DNA from: CAYFWF01 sp964346815
GTDB taxonomy: Bacteria > Acidobacteriota > Aminicenantia > Aminicenantales > Aminicenantaceae
DNA length: 64,000 bases
Direction: 5' to 3'
NCBI GenBank assembly: GCA_964346815.1
Contig: CAYFWF010000031.1
Span: 26,954-90,953, forward strand
The first letter of the stretch is position 1; every line of letters begins with the position of its first letter. Shown here piece by piece: positions 46,492 to 56,357 of the stretch. The position numbers and the translations under genes are program-made. The notes beneath the pieces are model-generated. The model ran no database searches. It was not told the DNA's origin and saw nothing but the letters and a program-made list of their open reading frames with translations.

Positions 46492-47181
46492 ATGCCAGTA
46501 CTCGATTCGATTCCGCTTCAGTTGAAGCTTGACGATCTCAAAGAGGGATTTCGATTCGATCCAGAGAATTCCTCCCTCGATTTTCATGAATTATTGGAGA
46601 CTGCGCGATCATTAATTTCCCCAAAATTGTTATACAAAGTGGTATACATAAGTCATAGGGATAAAGACCGGGTTGAAATTGAAAACGTGACCTTTTCCAG
46701 CCGCGTATTGAGCATCAATCTCCAAAAGATCGAAAAAGTCTTTCCCTATGTTATCACTATAGGCCGGGCTCTAGAAAGCCGAGCCAGCTCATTCAGTGAT
46801 CTTCTCGAGCAGTATTATCTTGAGAACATAGGAGATGTGGCTCTGCGGTCATTGAAAAAATATTTAGAGGATCATATCCAGGAAAAATATGGGATAAAAA
46901 CGCTTTCCAGCATGAGTCCTGGCTCTTTAAAGGATTGGCCGATCACTGAACAAAAGCCTTTATTTGCCTTATTTGGAAGTGAAATAGATTCAGTTGGGAT
47001 CCGGTTGACAGAAAATATGCTGATGATTCCAAGAAAATCCATATCTGGCATTTTGTTTCCCACAGAGGTGACTTTTTCTTCCTGTAAATTGTGTCCCCGA
47101 AAAAACTGTCCGGCGAGAAAAGCCGCAACCGATGACACTCTTATGCGAAGATATGGATTGACCGATGAAAAACACGAATAG
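46492..47181 (+). CDS. Corrinoid-reactivation-like protein (MetH activation domain family)
   Basis: The 229-residue protein resembles the stand-alone version of the vitamin B12-dependent methionine synthase activation domain. The typical SAM/B12 region SPGSLKDWPITEQKPLFALFG is followed by GIRLTENMLMIPRKSISG, then a cysteine cluster CKLCPRKNCPARKAA that could hold a metal or iron-sulfur cluster. Such proteins are found beside MttB-family genes and are thought to help reactivate oxidised corrinoid or act as accessory enzymes. It follows the corrinoid gene after 60 bp, so a shared operon is likely. Confidence 0.85.
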   Translation: MPVLDSIPLQLKLDDLKEGFRFDPENSSLDFHELLETARSLISPKLLYKVVYISHRDKDRVEIENVTFSSRVLSINLQKIEKVFPYVITIGRALESRASSFSDLLEQYYLENIGDVALRSLKKYLEDHIQEKYGIKTLSSMSPGSLKDWPITEQKPLFALFGSEIDSVGIRLTENMLMIPRKSISGILFPTEVTFSSCKLCPRKNCPARKAATDDTLMRRYGLTDEKHE

Positions 47182-47288
47182 GCTGTTTCCCCTCCATATC
47201 TCGATTCCCGTATTGAATTGGGCTATGAAGTCTTATATGCATTGGGTGAAGGTCAGAGTGAGATGTTGGGATCAGCGGCCGCGGATTA

Positions 47289-47318
47289 TTGACAAGTTTC
47301 AAATGGCAATTATACAAT
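47289..47318 (+). promoter_or_regulatory. Sigma-70 promoter before the BCCT gene
   Basis: TTGACA (47289-47294), an 18-bp spacer and TACAAT (47313-47318) lie 100 bp upstream of the BCCT ATG at 47419. It would drive the transporter and the methyltransferases behind it apart from the corrinoid gene. Confidence 0.55.
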
Positions 47319-47418
47319 GTCTGATGATTTTCACAGAGTGCACATCCAAGAAATTTACAGCGAGTAGTGAAGGACCTATCCGCAGCAACCAGTGACATCC
47401 AGTAAAACATAATCATCG

Positions 47419-48990
47419 ATGGAACTTCAGACCAAGGAAGAAAAACGAATCTACACCAAACCGACATTTCTGATCTCCTTGATTGTCATGTCCGTTTTTG
47501 TTTTATATGGAGTCCTAGCAACGGAGAGTTTTGGAGAGGGAGTTCGCGCGACATTCAATTTCATGGTTCAAAACCTAGGCTGGGCCTTTATTATCAGCGT
47601 AGGCATTTTTGTATTTTCGATTGTCTTTTTGCTGCTCAGTCCCCTTGGGGCTATCAAGTTGGGTAAGGATGACGAGAGGCCGGCATATTCCAATCTTACC
47701 TGATTTGCCATGTTGTTTAGTTCTGGCATGGGAATCGGACTGCTCTTTTGGGGAGTGTCTGAGCCTATTTGGCACTACATGTGGCCGCCTTATGGAGAGG
47801 CCTACACTTCGGAAGCGGCTCACGTGGCAATGCGGTACGCTTTCTTCCACTGGGGTTTTCATCCCTGGGCGATCTATGCAGTGGTTGCAGGATCCCTAGC
47901 TTATTTTTCTTATCGGAAGAAGCTGCCTATGCTGTTGAGCTCAACCCTCGAGCCGATTCTGGGATCTAAAAATATTCACGGGGGTTGGGGCATCCTGATC
48001 AACGTCTTTGGGGTGTTCGCCACCCTGTTTGGCCTGGCAACCTCACTCGGTCTGGGTGCAATGCAGATCGGATCTGGATTGGAAAGCTTATAGGGAATAC
48101 CTAGCTCCGCGGGGGTATGGGTGGTCATCGTGTTGATCATCACTGCGGTTGCGGTCTTTTCCACGGTGACAGGGATCGACAGGGGCATCAAGTATCTCAG
48201 TCAGTTCAATATCGTTATCGCCGCCTTATTGATGTTACTGGTGTTCATCATCGGACCAACCCTGTTTATCCTGAAGGTATTCACTCATTCTACGGGAGAT
48301 TATTTGCAGAACATCATCCAGATGTCATTCCACATGGACCCGGCCAAAGGCGGCTCCGAAGGATGGACTGGTTCCTGGACAATCTTTTTATGGGCTTGGT
48401 GGATCGCCTGGGCGCCTTTTGTGGGTACGTTCATCGCCCGCATCTCCCGGGGGAGGACAATCCGCAACTTCGTGGTCGGCGTTCTGCTGGTTCCGACTGG
48501 GGTCAGCTTGGTATGGTTCAGCATTTTCGGCGGCTCGGCCATCTTCAGGGAACATTTCGGCGCTGGGGGGATCGCCGATGCCGTATCAAAGGATTCGGCA
48601 GCCGGATTCTTCGCTTTTTTGAGCACCTTACCGGTTTCGAATGTGCTGATCGCTGTGGCCATGGTATGTGTCGCTGTATTCTTCATTACCTCTTTGAACT
48701 CGGGCACTTATGTCAACAGTATGCTCACTTCGCTGGGCAATCCCAATCCCCCCATTCCAATGCGCCTGATATGGGGGCTTCTGGAAGGGGCCATCGCTGC
48801 GGTGCTGCTTTTCTCCGGGGGGCTGGAAGCTCTGCAGACGGCTTCTGTGGTCGGCGGTTTTCCTTTTATGCTCATCATGTTATTGATGCTCTATTGCCTG
48901 TTCAAAGCCCTTCGCGCACAGATCAGAAGAAAGACATCGTCTGTGGAAAGGGAAGAGGGGGAGAGAGGTGATGAAAAGTCAATTGTCTAG
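47419..48990 (+). pseudogene. BCCT-family betaine/carnitine/choline transporter with two in-frame stops
   Basis: One reading frame of 523 codons encodes a complete BCCT protein, but it has TGA at 47701-47703 and TAG at 48091-48093. The first stop sits where the family has Trp before FAMLFSSGMGIGLLFWGVSEP, so TGA replaces TGG. The second sits before GIPSS, where the family usually has an aromatic residue. The Trp-rich signature WTIFLWAWWIAWAPFVG and ARISRGRTIRN are intact, and there is no frameshift. A single polypeptide would need two readthroughs. It may be a recent pseudogene, a site of sequencing error or, less likely, split or recoded. It is the transport gene expected for the MttB cluster. 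Confidence 0.85.
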
Positions 48991-49016
48991 ACTAAAAGAT
49001 GGAGAGGAGAGGTACG

Positions 49017-50510
49017 ATGAAGCATTCCAGAGCCCGATACACAATCAATCAAACGGTTCAATACCGCCTTCTATCTGAAGGTCAGAGAGCACAGGTCTAT
49101 TCTGCCGCTCTGGAAATATTGGAAAGGACCGGCGCTAAAATCCACAGCAAAAAAGCGAGGGATGTCCTTAAGAAAGGGGGATGCTGGATCGACGGGAATG
49201 TGGTGCGTTTTCCTGTTGGCCTGAGCGAGTGGGCGGTCCAGACAGCACCGTCCAAAATCCTGCTTTATGATAGAAACGGAAATAGAAAGATGAACCTGAC
49301 AGATCATAACAGTTACTATGGTCCAGGGCCCTCCAATACCTATCATATCGATCCCTTCACCGAAGAGCTGAGGAAGCCGAATATAAGCGATACAGAGAAT
49401 GTGAGCAAAATATGCGAAGCACTCCCCAACATCGATTTTGTGCAGGACCTGGGGACTCCTGATGATGTCACCACTTCCCTGGCGGATGTATATGCCTTCA
49501 GAGCTCTGGTGAACAATACCACCAAGCCGATCATACACTGGGGATTTGGAGTGGACCAATATGGCGATATCGTTGATATGGCCTCGGTGGTAGCCGGCAG
49601 TCTAGAAAGCCTGCAGAAACGGCCTTTCCTGGCACTCTATTCTGAGCCTAGCTCCCCTTTGCAGCACAGCGCAGAAGCCATCGATAAGGCCATTTTTGCT
49701 GCTGAGAAACGTATTCCTGTAGTCTATACACCCTGCATAATTTCAGGGGCGACGGCTCCCGCTACCCTGGCCGGAACTCTGGCTCTGGGAGTGGCCGAAT
49801 GCATGGTGGGGATTGTGGTGACCCAACTGGTGCGCGAGGGTTCCCCTATTATCATGGGAGGCGTGTTTGGAATTATGGACATGCTCACCACAGTCTTCAG
49901 CTATGGGAGTCCAGAATTTAACTTGATGCAGGCTGCAATTGCCGAAGTGGCCCATACAATGAAAATGCCGGTCTTCGGAACAGCCGGATGCACGGATTCC
50001 CACACCCTGGATGCTCAGGCAGCGGCCGAGGCAGCCATGAGCATCCTCACGGCTGCAGAAGCAGGTGCCAATTTGATCCATGACTGTGGTTACACCGGAT
50101 TCGGTTCAGCGGGATCGTTGTATCAATTGGTGATGGCCGATGAAATTATCGGTATGGTGCGGCGAATCATGCGTGGGATGGAAGTCACTGACGAGACCCT
50201 GGCTCTTGACGATATCGAACGCGCCGGTCCCTCAGGAGAATTCATCACTTCGGAGCACACATACAAAAACTTCAAAAAGGAAAGCTGGTTTCCTACCTTG
50301 ATGAACCGTATGCGATATTCGGAATGGAAATCTGTAGCTGAAGGAAAAAGCATGGGGGATTTTATCAAAGAAAAGACCAGAAGACTTCTGGAAAAGGCTG
50401 AAACGCCGGCTCTCTCCAAGGAGGTGCAGAAACAGATGGAGGCAATCATTATGAAGGCTGAGAATCGGGAGAGGAAGAGAACCTCCGCAAATCGAAATTC
50501 CGAAGGATAA
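49017..50510 (+). CDS. MttB-family methyltransferase 1 (non-pyrrolysine)
   Basis: The 497-residue protein is a TIM-barrel methyltransferase of the trimethylamine methyltransferase family. Family features: ALEILERTGAKIHS, GPGPSNTYHIDPFTEELRKP, FLALYSEPSSPLQHS, VVYTPCIISGATAPATLAGTLA, GSPIIMGGVFGIMDM and DCGYTGFGSAGSLYQLV. There is no in-frame TAG, so it lacks pyrrolysine, as in MtgB (glycine betaine) and related enzymes. It transfers a methyl group from a quaternary amine to the corrinoid protein. The ATG at 49017 has GGAGAGGAGAGG upstream; an ATG at 48999 is less likely. It follows the BCCT gene by 26 bp. Confidence 0.92.
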   Translation: MKHSRARYTINQTVQYRLLSEGQRAQVYSAALEILERTGAKIHSKKARDVLKKGGCWIDGNVVRFPVGLSEWAVQTAPSKILLYDRNGNRKMNLTDHNSYYGPGPSNTYHIDPFTEELRKPNISDTENVSKICEALPNIDFVQDLGTPDDVTTSLADVYAFRALVNNTTKPIIHWGFGVDQYGDIVDMASVVAGSLESLQKRPFLALYSEPSSPLQHSAEAIDKAIFAAEKRIPVVYTPCIISGATAPATLAGTLALGVAECMVGIVVTQLVREGSPIIMGGVFGIMDMLTTVFSYGSPEFNLMQAAIAEVAHTMKMPVFGTAGCTDSHTLDAQAAAEAAMSILTAAEAGANLIHDCGYTGFGSAGSLYQLVMADEIIGMVRRIMRGMEVTDETLALDDIERAGPSGEFITSEHTYKNFKKESWFPTLMNRMRYSEWKSVAEGKSMGDFIKEKTRRLLEKAETPALSKEVQKQMEAIIMKAENRERKRTSANRNSEG

Positions 50511-50525
50511 AAGGAGATTATTTCC

Positions 50526-51983
50526 ATGAGAAGCAATTACCGTGTAAACGCGTCGTGCCAGCTGCAGGTGCTCTCGGATGAGCAGTGCAGACGGCTGCTG
50601 GCCGCGGCGATCGAAGTGCTGGAGCGAACTGGCGTGGTGTATCATGATGAGGAATCTTTGGACATTATGAAAAGAGCAGGATGTTGGATGGATGGGGCGC
50701 GGGTGCGCATTCCCGGAAAACTCGTGGAGAGAGCTCTCCATTCCGCTCCGAGAAAAGTGACTCTAAGCAACAGCCGGAACGGAGCCAGGGTCATGGAACT
50801 CGAGGGAAACAATTCCTACTTCGGAACGGGGTCCGACACTCCGTTTTTTATCGATCCTTACACTGGAAATCGGGTGAAGTCCAGCAAGGAAACCGTCGGT
50901 ATGGCTGCCAGAGCGGTCGACGCCCTGGCACATATGGATTTTGTGATGTCCATGGGCATTGTTCAAGAAGTGCCTCCCCTGGTCTACGATCGGCACCAGT
51001 TCGAGGCCATGGTGTTGAACACCTCCAAGCCGATCGTTATTACAGCTATGGACATCAATGGGTACAGTGACATCATCGAAATGTGCGAGGCGATCGCTGG
51101 CGGCGAGGAAGAGCTTCGCCGAAATCCCTTTATGACCTTGTACGCAGAACCGATCTCACCGCTGGTCCACTCCCGGGAGGCAGCACAAAAGCTGGTCCTC
51201 GCCGGGAAGAAACAGCTTCCCGTGGTGTACACGCCGTGTATCATGGCCGGAAGCACAGTTCCAGCGACTCTAGCTGGAGCCATGGCCACCGGGCTTGCCG
51301 AAAACTTGAGTGGACTGGTCCTCAACCAGCAGACTCATGAGGGAAGTCCCTTCATCATGGGGGGTGTTTTCAGCATCATGGACATGCGGACTACCATTTT
51401 TTCCTACGGCGCTCCCGAGTTCGATCTCATGATGGCTGCCTTGGCGGATATGTCCAACTATCTGGATATTCCCATGTTTGGCACTGCCGGATGCACGGAT
51501 GCCAAGATTGTGGACGAGCAGGCGGCCATAGAGTCCGCGTTCTCTATGGTCATGTCAGCCCAGTCAGGAGCAAATCTCATCCACGATATTGGCTACATCG
51601 AGCACGGAAATACGGCATCCCTGGAAAGCATCGTTATCTGCGACGATTTGGTGGGATATGCCAGGAAGATCACCGGGGGAATCGAGGTCAGCGAGGAAAC
51701 GCTGGCTCTGGATGTAGTGGATGCGGTCGGGCCTGGGGGCAATTATTTGATGGAAGATCACACCCTCAAGTATTTCAAGAAGGAAACCTGGTATCCCGCA
51801 CTTTTTGAGAGGAAAATCTACGAAAAATGGAAAGCAGAGGGTCAAAAAACACTCGACCAGCGAGCGAATGCCCGGGTCATCGACATCTTGAAGAGCCATC
51901 AGCCGGAACCGCTGCCTAAAAATGTCTGCAGCAGGATTAGAAAGATTATCGAGCGGGCTGAGCAGAAGACACCGAGGACGTGA
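50526..51983 (+). CDS. MttB-family methyltransferase 2 (non-pyrrolysine)
   Basis: The 485-residue paralogue of the previous gene shares its landmarks: AIEVLERTGVVYHD, GTGSDTPFFIDPYTGNRVK, TLYAEPISPLVHS, VVYTPCIMAGSTVPATLAGAMA, GSPFIMGGVFSIMDM, GTAGCTDAKIVD. No in-frame TAG is present. It begins 15 bp after gene 1 with an AAGGAG site, so the two are co-transcribed. The paralogues may differ in substrate (for example betaine, proline betaine, carnitine); this cannot be told from the sequence. Confidence 0.92.
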   Translation: MRSNYRVNASCQLQVLSDEQCRRLLAAAIEVLERTGVVYHDEESLDIMKRAGCWMDGARVRIPGKLVERALHSAPRKVTLSNSRNGARVMELEGNNSYFGTGSDTPFFIDPYTGNRVKSSKETVGMAARAVDALAHMDFVMSMGIVQEVPPLVYDRHQFEAMVLNTSKPIVITAMDINGYSDIIEMCEAIAGGEEELRRNPFMTLYAEPISPLVHSREAAQKLVLAGKKQLPVVYTPCIMAGSTVPATLAGAMATGLAENLSGLVLNQQTHEGSPFIMGGVFSIMDMRTTIFSYGAPEFDLMMAALADMSNYLDIPMFGTAGCTDAKIVDEQAAIESAFSMVMSAQSGANLIHDIGYIEHGNTASLESIVICDDLVGYARKITGGIEVSEETLALDVVDAVGPGGNYLMEDHTLKYFKKETWYPALFERKIYEKWKAEGQKTLDQRANARVIDILKSHQPEPLPKNVCSRIRKIIERAEQKTPRT

Positions 51984-52153
51984 GTACGTGGCGAGATATT
52001 CCGGTTTATCGCCTTGCTTTCAAAGGACTTTGCCCAGAATGTTGCCGCGTCAACCCAGCCCTGATTCGGTCGCCTTATGATTGGAAAAATTGATGATGGT
52101 CGACGCGGTTATGAGTTCATGTTGTTCTTTTCCGGCGACAAAGGAGGAAGCGA

Positions 52154-53573
52154 TTGTACGATAGAATGTGGGAACTCTCTAAAACCCAGGTGAATAAAAT
52201 CCATTCGGCCTCCATGGGAATACTCGCGAACACAGGAGTGCGGTTCAACAACCACGAAGCCGTCGGGATATTCAAAAAAAACGGATTTCGCGTATCTGGC
52301 GATGTGGTTTTTTTCCAGGAACGCCACATCCAAAAGGCCCTTGAGACGGCTCCGGCATCTTTCAAACTGATCGCCCGGGATCCAGACAAAAATTTGACCA
52401 TAGGTGGTGATGAGTTTGTCTTTGCATCCGGCTACGGAGCTCCATTTGTGGTATCCATGGATGGAAAGCAACGGGAAGCGGTCTTGAAGGACTACCACAA
52501 TTTTTGTAAATTGGTGCAAACATCGCCGAATCTCGACCTGAACGGATTCATGATGGTGCAGCCATCCGATGTCCCCGCTCAATCGGCACACCTGGATATG
52601 ATTCTATCGAACATCGTCTTGTGTGATAAGCCTTTTATGGGAAGCCCTGTTTCCAGGAAGGGAGCGGCAGACTGTATAGAAATGGCATCGATTCTATGGG
52701 GGCACAGAGAGCGTGCGTCAATTCCCGGTCACGATATCTCTGATCAACTCACATTCACCGCTTGCCTACTCAGAGGAGATGACCGCTTCCCTCATAGAGC
52801 TGGCTCGCAGCGGCCAGGCTTGCATCGTTGCCTCGCTCGTTATGGCTGGTGCTCCGGGTCCTATTACCATTGCCGGAACCCTGGCACAGCAGAACGCCGA
52901 AATTCTTGCAGGCGTGACCCTCACCCAGTTGGTTCGCCCTGGAGCCCCGGTTGTTTACGGCTCCGCTTCCGCTCCCATCGATATGCGGTCAGGAAGTCTC
53001 AGCATCGGGGTTCCTGAAGTATCTGAAATAGTTGCCTGCACGGCCCAGATAGCCAAGTTTTACGGGCTGCCGAGCCGGGGAGGCGGTGGCCTCACGGATG
53101 CGCATATTCCCGATATACACGCTGGAGTGCAGTCCGCGATGGGATTGGTAACGGCAGTCAGAGCAGGAATCAACGTCATCCTCCACGCTGCCGGCATACA
53201 AGGATCTTATATGGCCATGAGTTATGAAAAGTTCCTCATTGATGAGGAGCTTTGCGGTGCCGTCAGAAAAATGGTTTCTCCGGTGATAGTGGATTCCGAT
53301 ACCCTGCTGGAAGATGTGGTGGCCCGCGTCGGCATTAGAGGGGAATATCTATCGCAGCCGGAAACTCTGTATCGATGTCACAGCGAGTTTCTTCTTCCTC
53401 GGCTCATGCGGGTGAGGGAATACGGCGTTTGGAAAAATTCGGGCCGCATGCGTGCTGACCAAACAGCCGCCGAGGAATTGAAGAAACGGCTGCGCGTTTA
53501 TGAAAAACCCCCCATAGACCCCAACCTGGAAGCGGAATTAGTCCGGTATGTGGAAAGACAGAAGCAGAACTGA
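52154..53573 (+). pseudogene. MttB-family methyltransferase 3, frameshifted at a G5 run
   Basis: Frame 2 codes for the N-terminal half (SASMGILANTGVRFNNHEAV, LDLNGFMMVQPSDVP) up to ILWGHRE; frame 0 codes for the rest (VTISLINSHSPLAYSEEMTA, GAPGPITIAGTLAQQNAEIL, GAPVVYGSASAPIDMRSGSL). Reading four instead of five Gs at 52698-52702 gives an unbroken junction, ILWGTESVRQFPVTISL, and one 472-residue protein. The TTG start at 52154 has AAGGAGG 6 bp upstream. A sequencing error, a fresh mutation and slippage-based switching all fit. It is the most divergent of the three and lies 170 bp after gene 2. Confidence 0.85.
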
Positions 53574-53668
53574 TCTAGAGCACAACCAGAAATTCCTCAA
53601 CCTCTGGAAGGATGCTGAACCAGGAATAGCTGAGGTTGAGAATGAAAAAATTCTAAATTTTAGAAAAT

Positions 53669-53698
53669 TGGCAACCTTTTTTCTCCCTCCAGCGTATT
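53669..53698 (+). promoter_or_regulatory. ECF-like promoter motif, copy 1
   Basis: TTGGCAACCTTTTTTCT (53668-53684) and GCGTAT (53692-53697) have the same sequence and spacing as the motif at 59011-59040. GGCAACC as a -35 and CGTA as a -10, about 16 bp apart, fit the extracytoplasmic-function sigma type. The start point would lie close to the permease ATG at 53716, so the leader is very short. Confidence 0.6.
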
Positions 53699-53715
53699 GA
53701 AATTGGAGCGTGGCA

Positions 53716-56073
53716 ATGCTTAAAAATTATCTGAAGGTCATACTAAGAAATATCAGAAAACACAAAGGGTATTCATTTATAAACATCACAGGTCTGGCCA
53801 TCGGCATGGCCTGTTGTTTGCTCATTTCTATATGGGTCCTGGATGAATTGAGCTATGACCGCTTCCACACCAATGCATCTTTGCTCTACCGCGTGGAGGA
53901 AGATCAGCAGTATTCGGGGAGAATGTTTCATGTCACTGTGACGCCCCATCCATTGGGCCCAGCCCTGATAGAAGAAATTCCGGAAATCGTGAATGCTACC
54001 CGATACGTTTGGTCTGGAGGACTCTTGTTCCGTTACGGAGAAAAGGCATTTTTTGAATATGATATAAGGGTTGTCGATCCATCCTTTTTTCAAATGTTCA
54101 CCTTCCCCTTGATCAAGGGAGACAAAAATCAGGCTCTGGAATCTGCGGATTCAATCGTGATCAACGAAGATATTGCAGAGAAATATTTCGGAAAGCAAGA
54201 TCCTTTAGGGAAAGTGATCACCATCAACAACACACACGAATTCACGGTGGATGGGGTTATCCAGAATGTCCCTCACAATTCAATATTGCAGTTCGAAGTT
54301 CTGGTTCCCTACGCGTTTTTGGAAAAAATGGGAAGGACCAATCTAGAATTCGGCAGCAACTCCATCGGGACATACGTACAGCTCAGCCCCAACGCCACCA
54401 TGGAACAGGCAAATGCAAAGATATCCGGTTTCATCAAGGCAAAGGTTCCCGACAGCGTGACCGAACTTGTCCTGAAGCCCTTCACGAGAATTCATCTCCA
54501 CTCCTATTGGGGCTATGAAAAAGAGGCTGGAGCCATCCAGTATGTCTATATGTTTTCCATAATCGCCATGTTTGTCCTATTGATTGCCTGTATCAACTTT
54601 ATGAATCTCTCCACCGCCCGTTCTTCTAACCGGGCGAAAGAGGTGGGAATGAGAAAGGTTGTGGGAGCCTTAAAAAGCCATCTCATTCGTCAATTTTACG
54701 GAGAATCTGTGGTATTTGCCTTTATCGCACTTGTTTTCGCTGTCATCATCGTAACTGTCATGCTGCCTGTATTCAGCGATTTTGCCGATAAAGAACTCTC
54801 ATGGAATGTAGGGGGAATAGGAACCATACTCATCGGGTTGACCGTCGTCACGTTTTTCACAGGCCTTGTTGCCGGGAGCTATCCGGCTCTCTTTCTATCG
54901 GCCTTTCAGCCGGTCAAGGTTATCCGCGGCACGACAAAATCAGGGGCAGCAAGTTCCTGGTTCAGAAAGATTCTGGTAGTGGTTCAGTTCTCGCTCTCGA
55001 TCCTGCTGGTCATAGGTACTGTGGTTGTATACCAGCAGTTGACCTATATGAAAAACAAGAGGCTGGGATGGGATAAAGAGCACTTGGTATATATTCCTCT
55101 CAGAGATGATGCCAGGAAGGTTTATGACACCTTAAAAACAGAATTGGTGAAAGATTCCCATGTTTTGAATGTGACGGCCTCATCACAGCTCCCTTCCAAT
55201 ATAGGAAGCAATTCCAGCAATTTCGACTGGGAAGGGAAGGATCCGAATTTCACTACTCTGATCGGTAACAATTCCGTGGATTTCGATTTTATCGAGACTC
55301 TCAAGATCGAAATGAAAGAAGGAAGGAGTTTTTCCAGACAGTATTCCTCGGATGCCTCCTCGGGTTTTATCATCAACGAAGAAGTGGCCAATCTGATGGG
55401 GAGAGATTCTGTTGTGGGAGAAAGCTGTATGTTTTTCGGCCGGAAAGGAACCATTATCGGAGTCATGAGGAATTGGCATTATCAGCCTGTCCGCAACAAA
55501 ATCGAGCCTCTCGCCATATACATAGAACCTGAATGGAATCGCGTCATGCTCATCCGGATTCCTTCAGAGGATATTTCCGAATCCATAAAATCCATCCAAA
55601 CGATTTGGAAAAGGGTAATCCCCACTTATCCTTTCGAATACTATTTTCTGGATGAGAATTTTGACCAGATGTATAGAGCCGAGGAGTCCATCGGAACACT
55701 CTTGAAATACTTCACTGTGTTAGCTGTTTTCGTTGCCTGTCTCGGATTATTCGGATTGGCCTCTTTTACCACCGAACAGCGGACAAAAGAAATTGGAATC
55801 CGAAAGGTACTGGGTGCAAAAGTCTCCAACATTACGGTGCTGCTCTGCCGGGAGTTTTTTCTCCTCGTTTTCGTGTCCAACATCATCGCTTGGCCGGCTG
55901 CCTATTTCTTGATGAAAAATTGGCTTCAAAGCTATGCTTACCGCACCAGCCTGAGCATGTTCATTTTTATGGCAGCTATGGGAATAGCTCTACTGGTAGC
56001 TTTTCTGTCCGTGAGCTTTCAAGCCATACGTGCGGCCACAGCCAATCCTGTCAACTCCCTCCGCTACGAATAA
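53716..56073 (+). CDS. FtsX/MacB-type ABC transporter permease, stand-alone
   Basis: The 785-residue permease has the same build as the one at 33678: N-terminal helix in the segment SFINITGLAIGMACCLLISI, periplasmic domain, ARSSNRAKEVGMRKVVGA helix block, second periplasmic domain, and EQRTKEIGIRKVLGA with the terminal helices. It ends ANPVNSLRYE. I start at the ATG at 53716 because GGAG lies 8 bp upstream; a GTG at 53710 is too near that site. There is no ATPase gene next to it. An ECF-like motif precedes it, also found before the PadR-permease pair. It may respond to envelope stress. Confidence 0.9.
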   Translation: MLKNYLKVILRNIRKHKGYSFINITGLAIGMACCLLISIWVLDELSYDRFHTNASLLYRVEEDQQYSGRMFHVTVTPHPLGPALIEEIPEIVNATRYVWSGGLLFRYGEKAFFEYDIRVVDPSFFQMFTFPLIKGDKNQALESADSIVINEDIAEKYFGKQDPLGKVITINNTHEFTVDGVIQNVPHNSILQFEVLVPYAFLEKMGRTNLEFGSNSIGTYVQLSPNATMEQANAKISGFIKAKVPDSVTELVLKPFTRIHLHSYWGYEKEAGAIQYVYMFSIIAMFVLLIACINFMNLSTARSSNRAKEVGMRKVVGALKSHLIRQFYGESVVFAFIALVFAVIIVTVMLPVFSDFADKELSWNVGGIGTILIGLTVVTFFTGLVAGSYPALFLSAFQPVKVIRGTTKSGAASSWFRKILVVVQFSLSILLVIGTVVVYQQLTYMKNKRLGWDKEHLVYIPLRDDARKVYDTLKTELVKDSHVLNVTASSQLPSNIGSNSSNFDWEGKDPNFTTLIGNNSVDFDFIETLKIEMKEGRSFSRQYSSDASSGFIINEEVANLMGRDSVVGESCMFFGRKGTIIGVMRNWHYQPVRNKIEPLAIYIEPEWNRVMLIRIPSEDISESIKSIQTIWKRVIPTYPFEYYFLDENFDQMYRAEESIGTLLKYFTVLAVFVACLGLFGLASFTTEQRTKEIGIRKVLGAKVSNITVLLCREFFLLVFVSNIIAWPAAYFLMKNWLQSYAYRTSLSMFIFMAAMGIALLVAFLSVSFQAIRAATANPVNSLRYE

Positions 56074-56357
56074 AACAGCGGCCCTCTTTGCCTGCTCTGT
56101 AAAGCGAAATCGTAAATTTCTTCCCCAAAAATCTATGTTTATATGTCTGCTGCAGGCAGTGGTCAAGACACTCCTTCAGGTATTCGAGCCAGAAGCTTTT
56201 TTTATGCGCAATCGGATTGACTCGCCTTTTCTAAATTGATATTCTTTTTCCGACAAGCCGAGGGGAAAGATATGGCCGTAAAGTGCTCTCAAGGCGATGC
56301 GGGAAAAGAGCTGTCTTTTCTGATGAATGGAAAAAACGGCCTCTTTGTGAAAAAGTC
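56074..56357. other. Intergenic stretch without a gene
   Basis: These 284 bp between the permease and the small charged protein show no gene and no clear promoter. A frame opens at 56283 in phase with the next gene but has no ribosome binding site. Confidence 0.4.

Noticed and set aside
48091..48093. TAG in the BCCT frame as pyrrolysine
   Set aside because: The neighbouring MttB-type genes have no in-frame TAG, no pyl genes are seen, and the aligned position is normally aromatic. A TGA also interrupts the same frame.
48117..48971. 284-residue plus-strand frame inside the BCCT gene
   Set aside because: It is an alternative frame of the conserved BCCT coding sequence and lacks family resemblance.
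53668..53697. TTGGCA/TAT as a sigma-70 promoter
   Set aside because: The spacer would be about 21 bp and the -10 poor in copy 1; GGCAACC with CGTA at about 16 bp fits an ECF promoter better.
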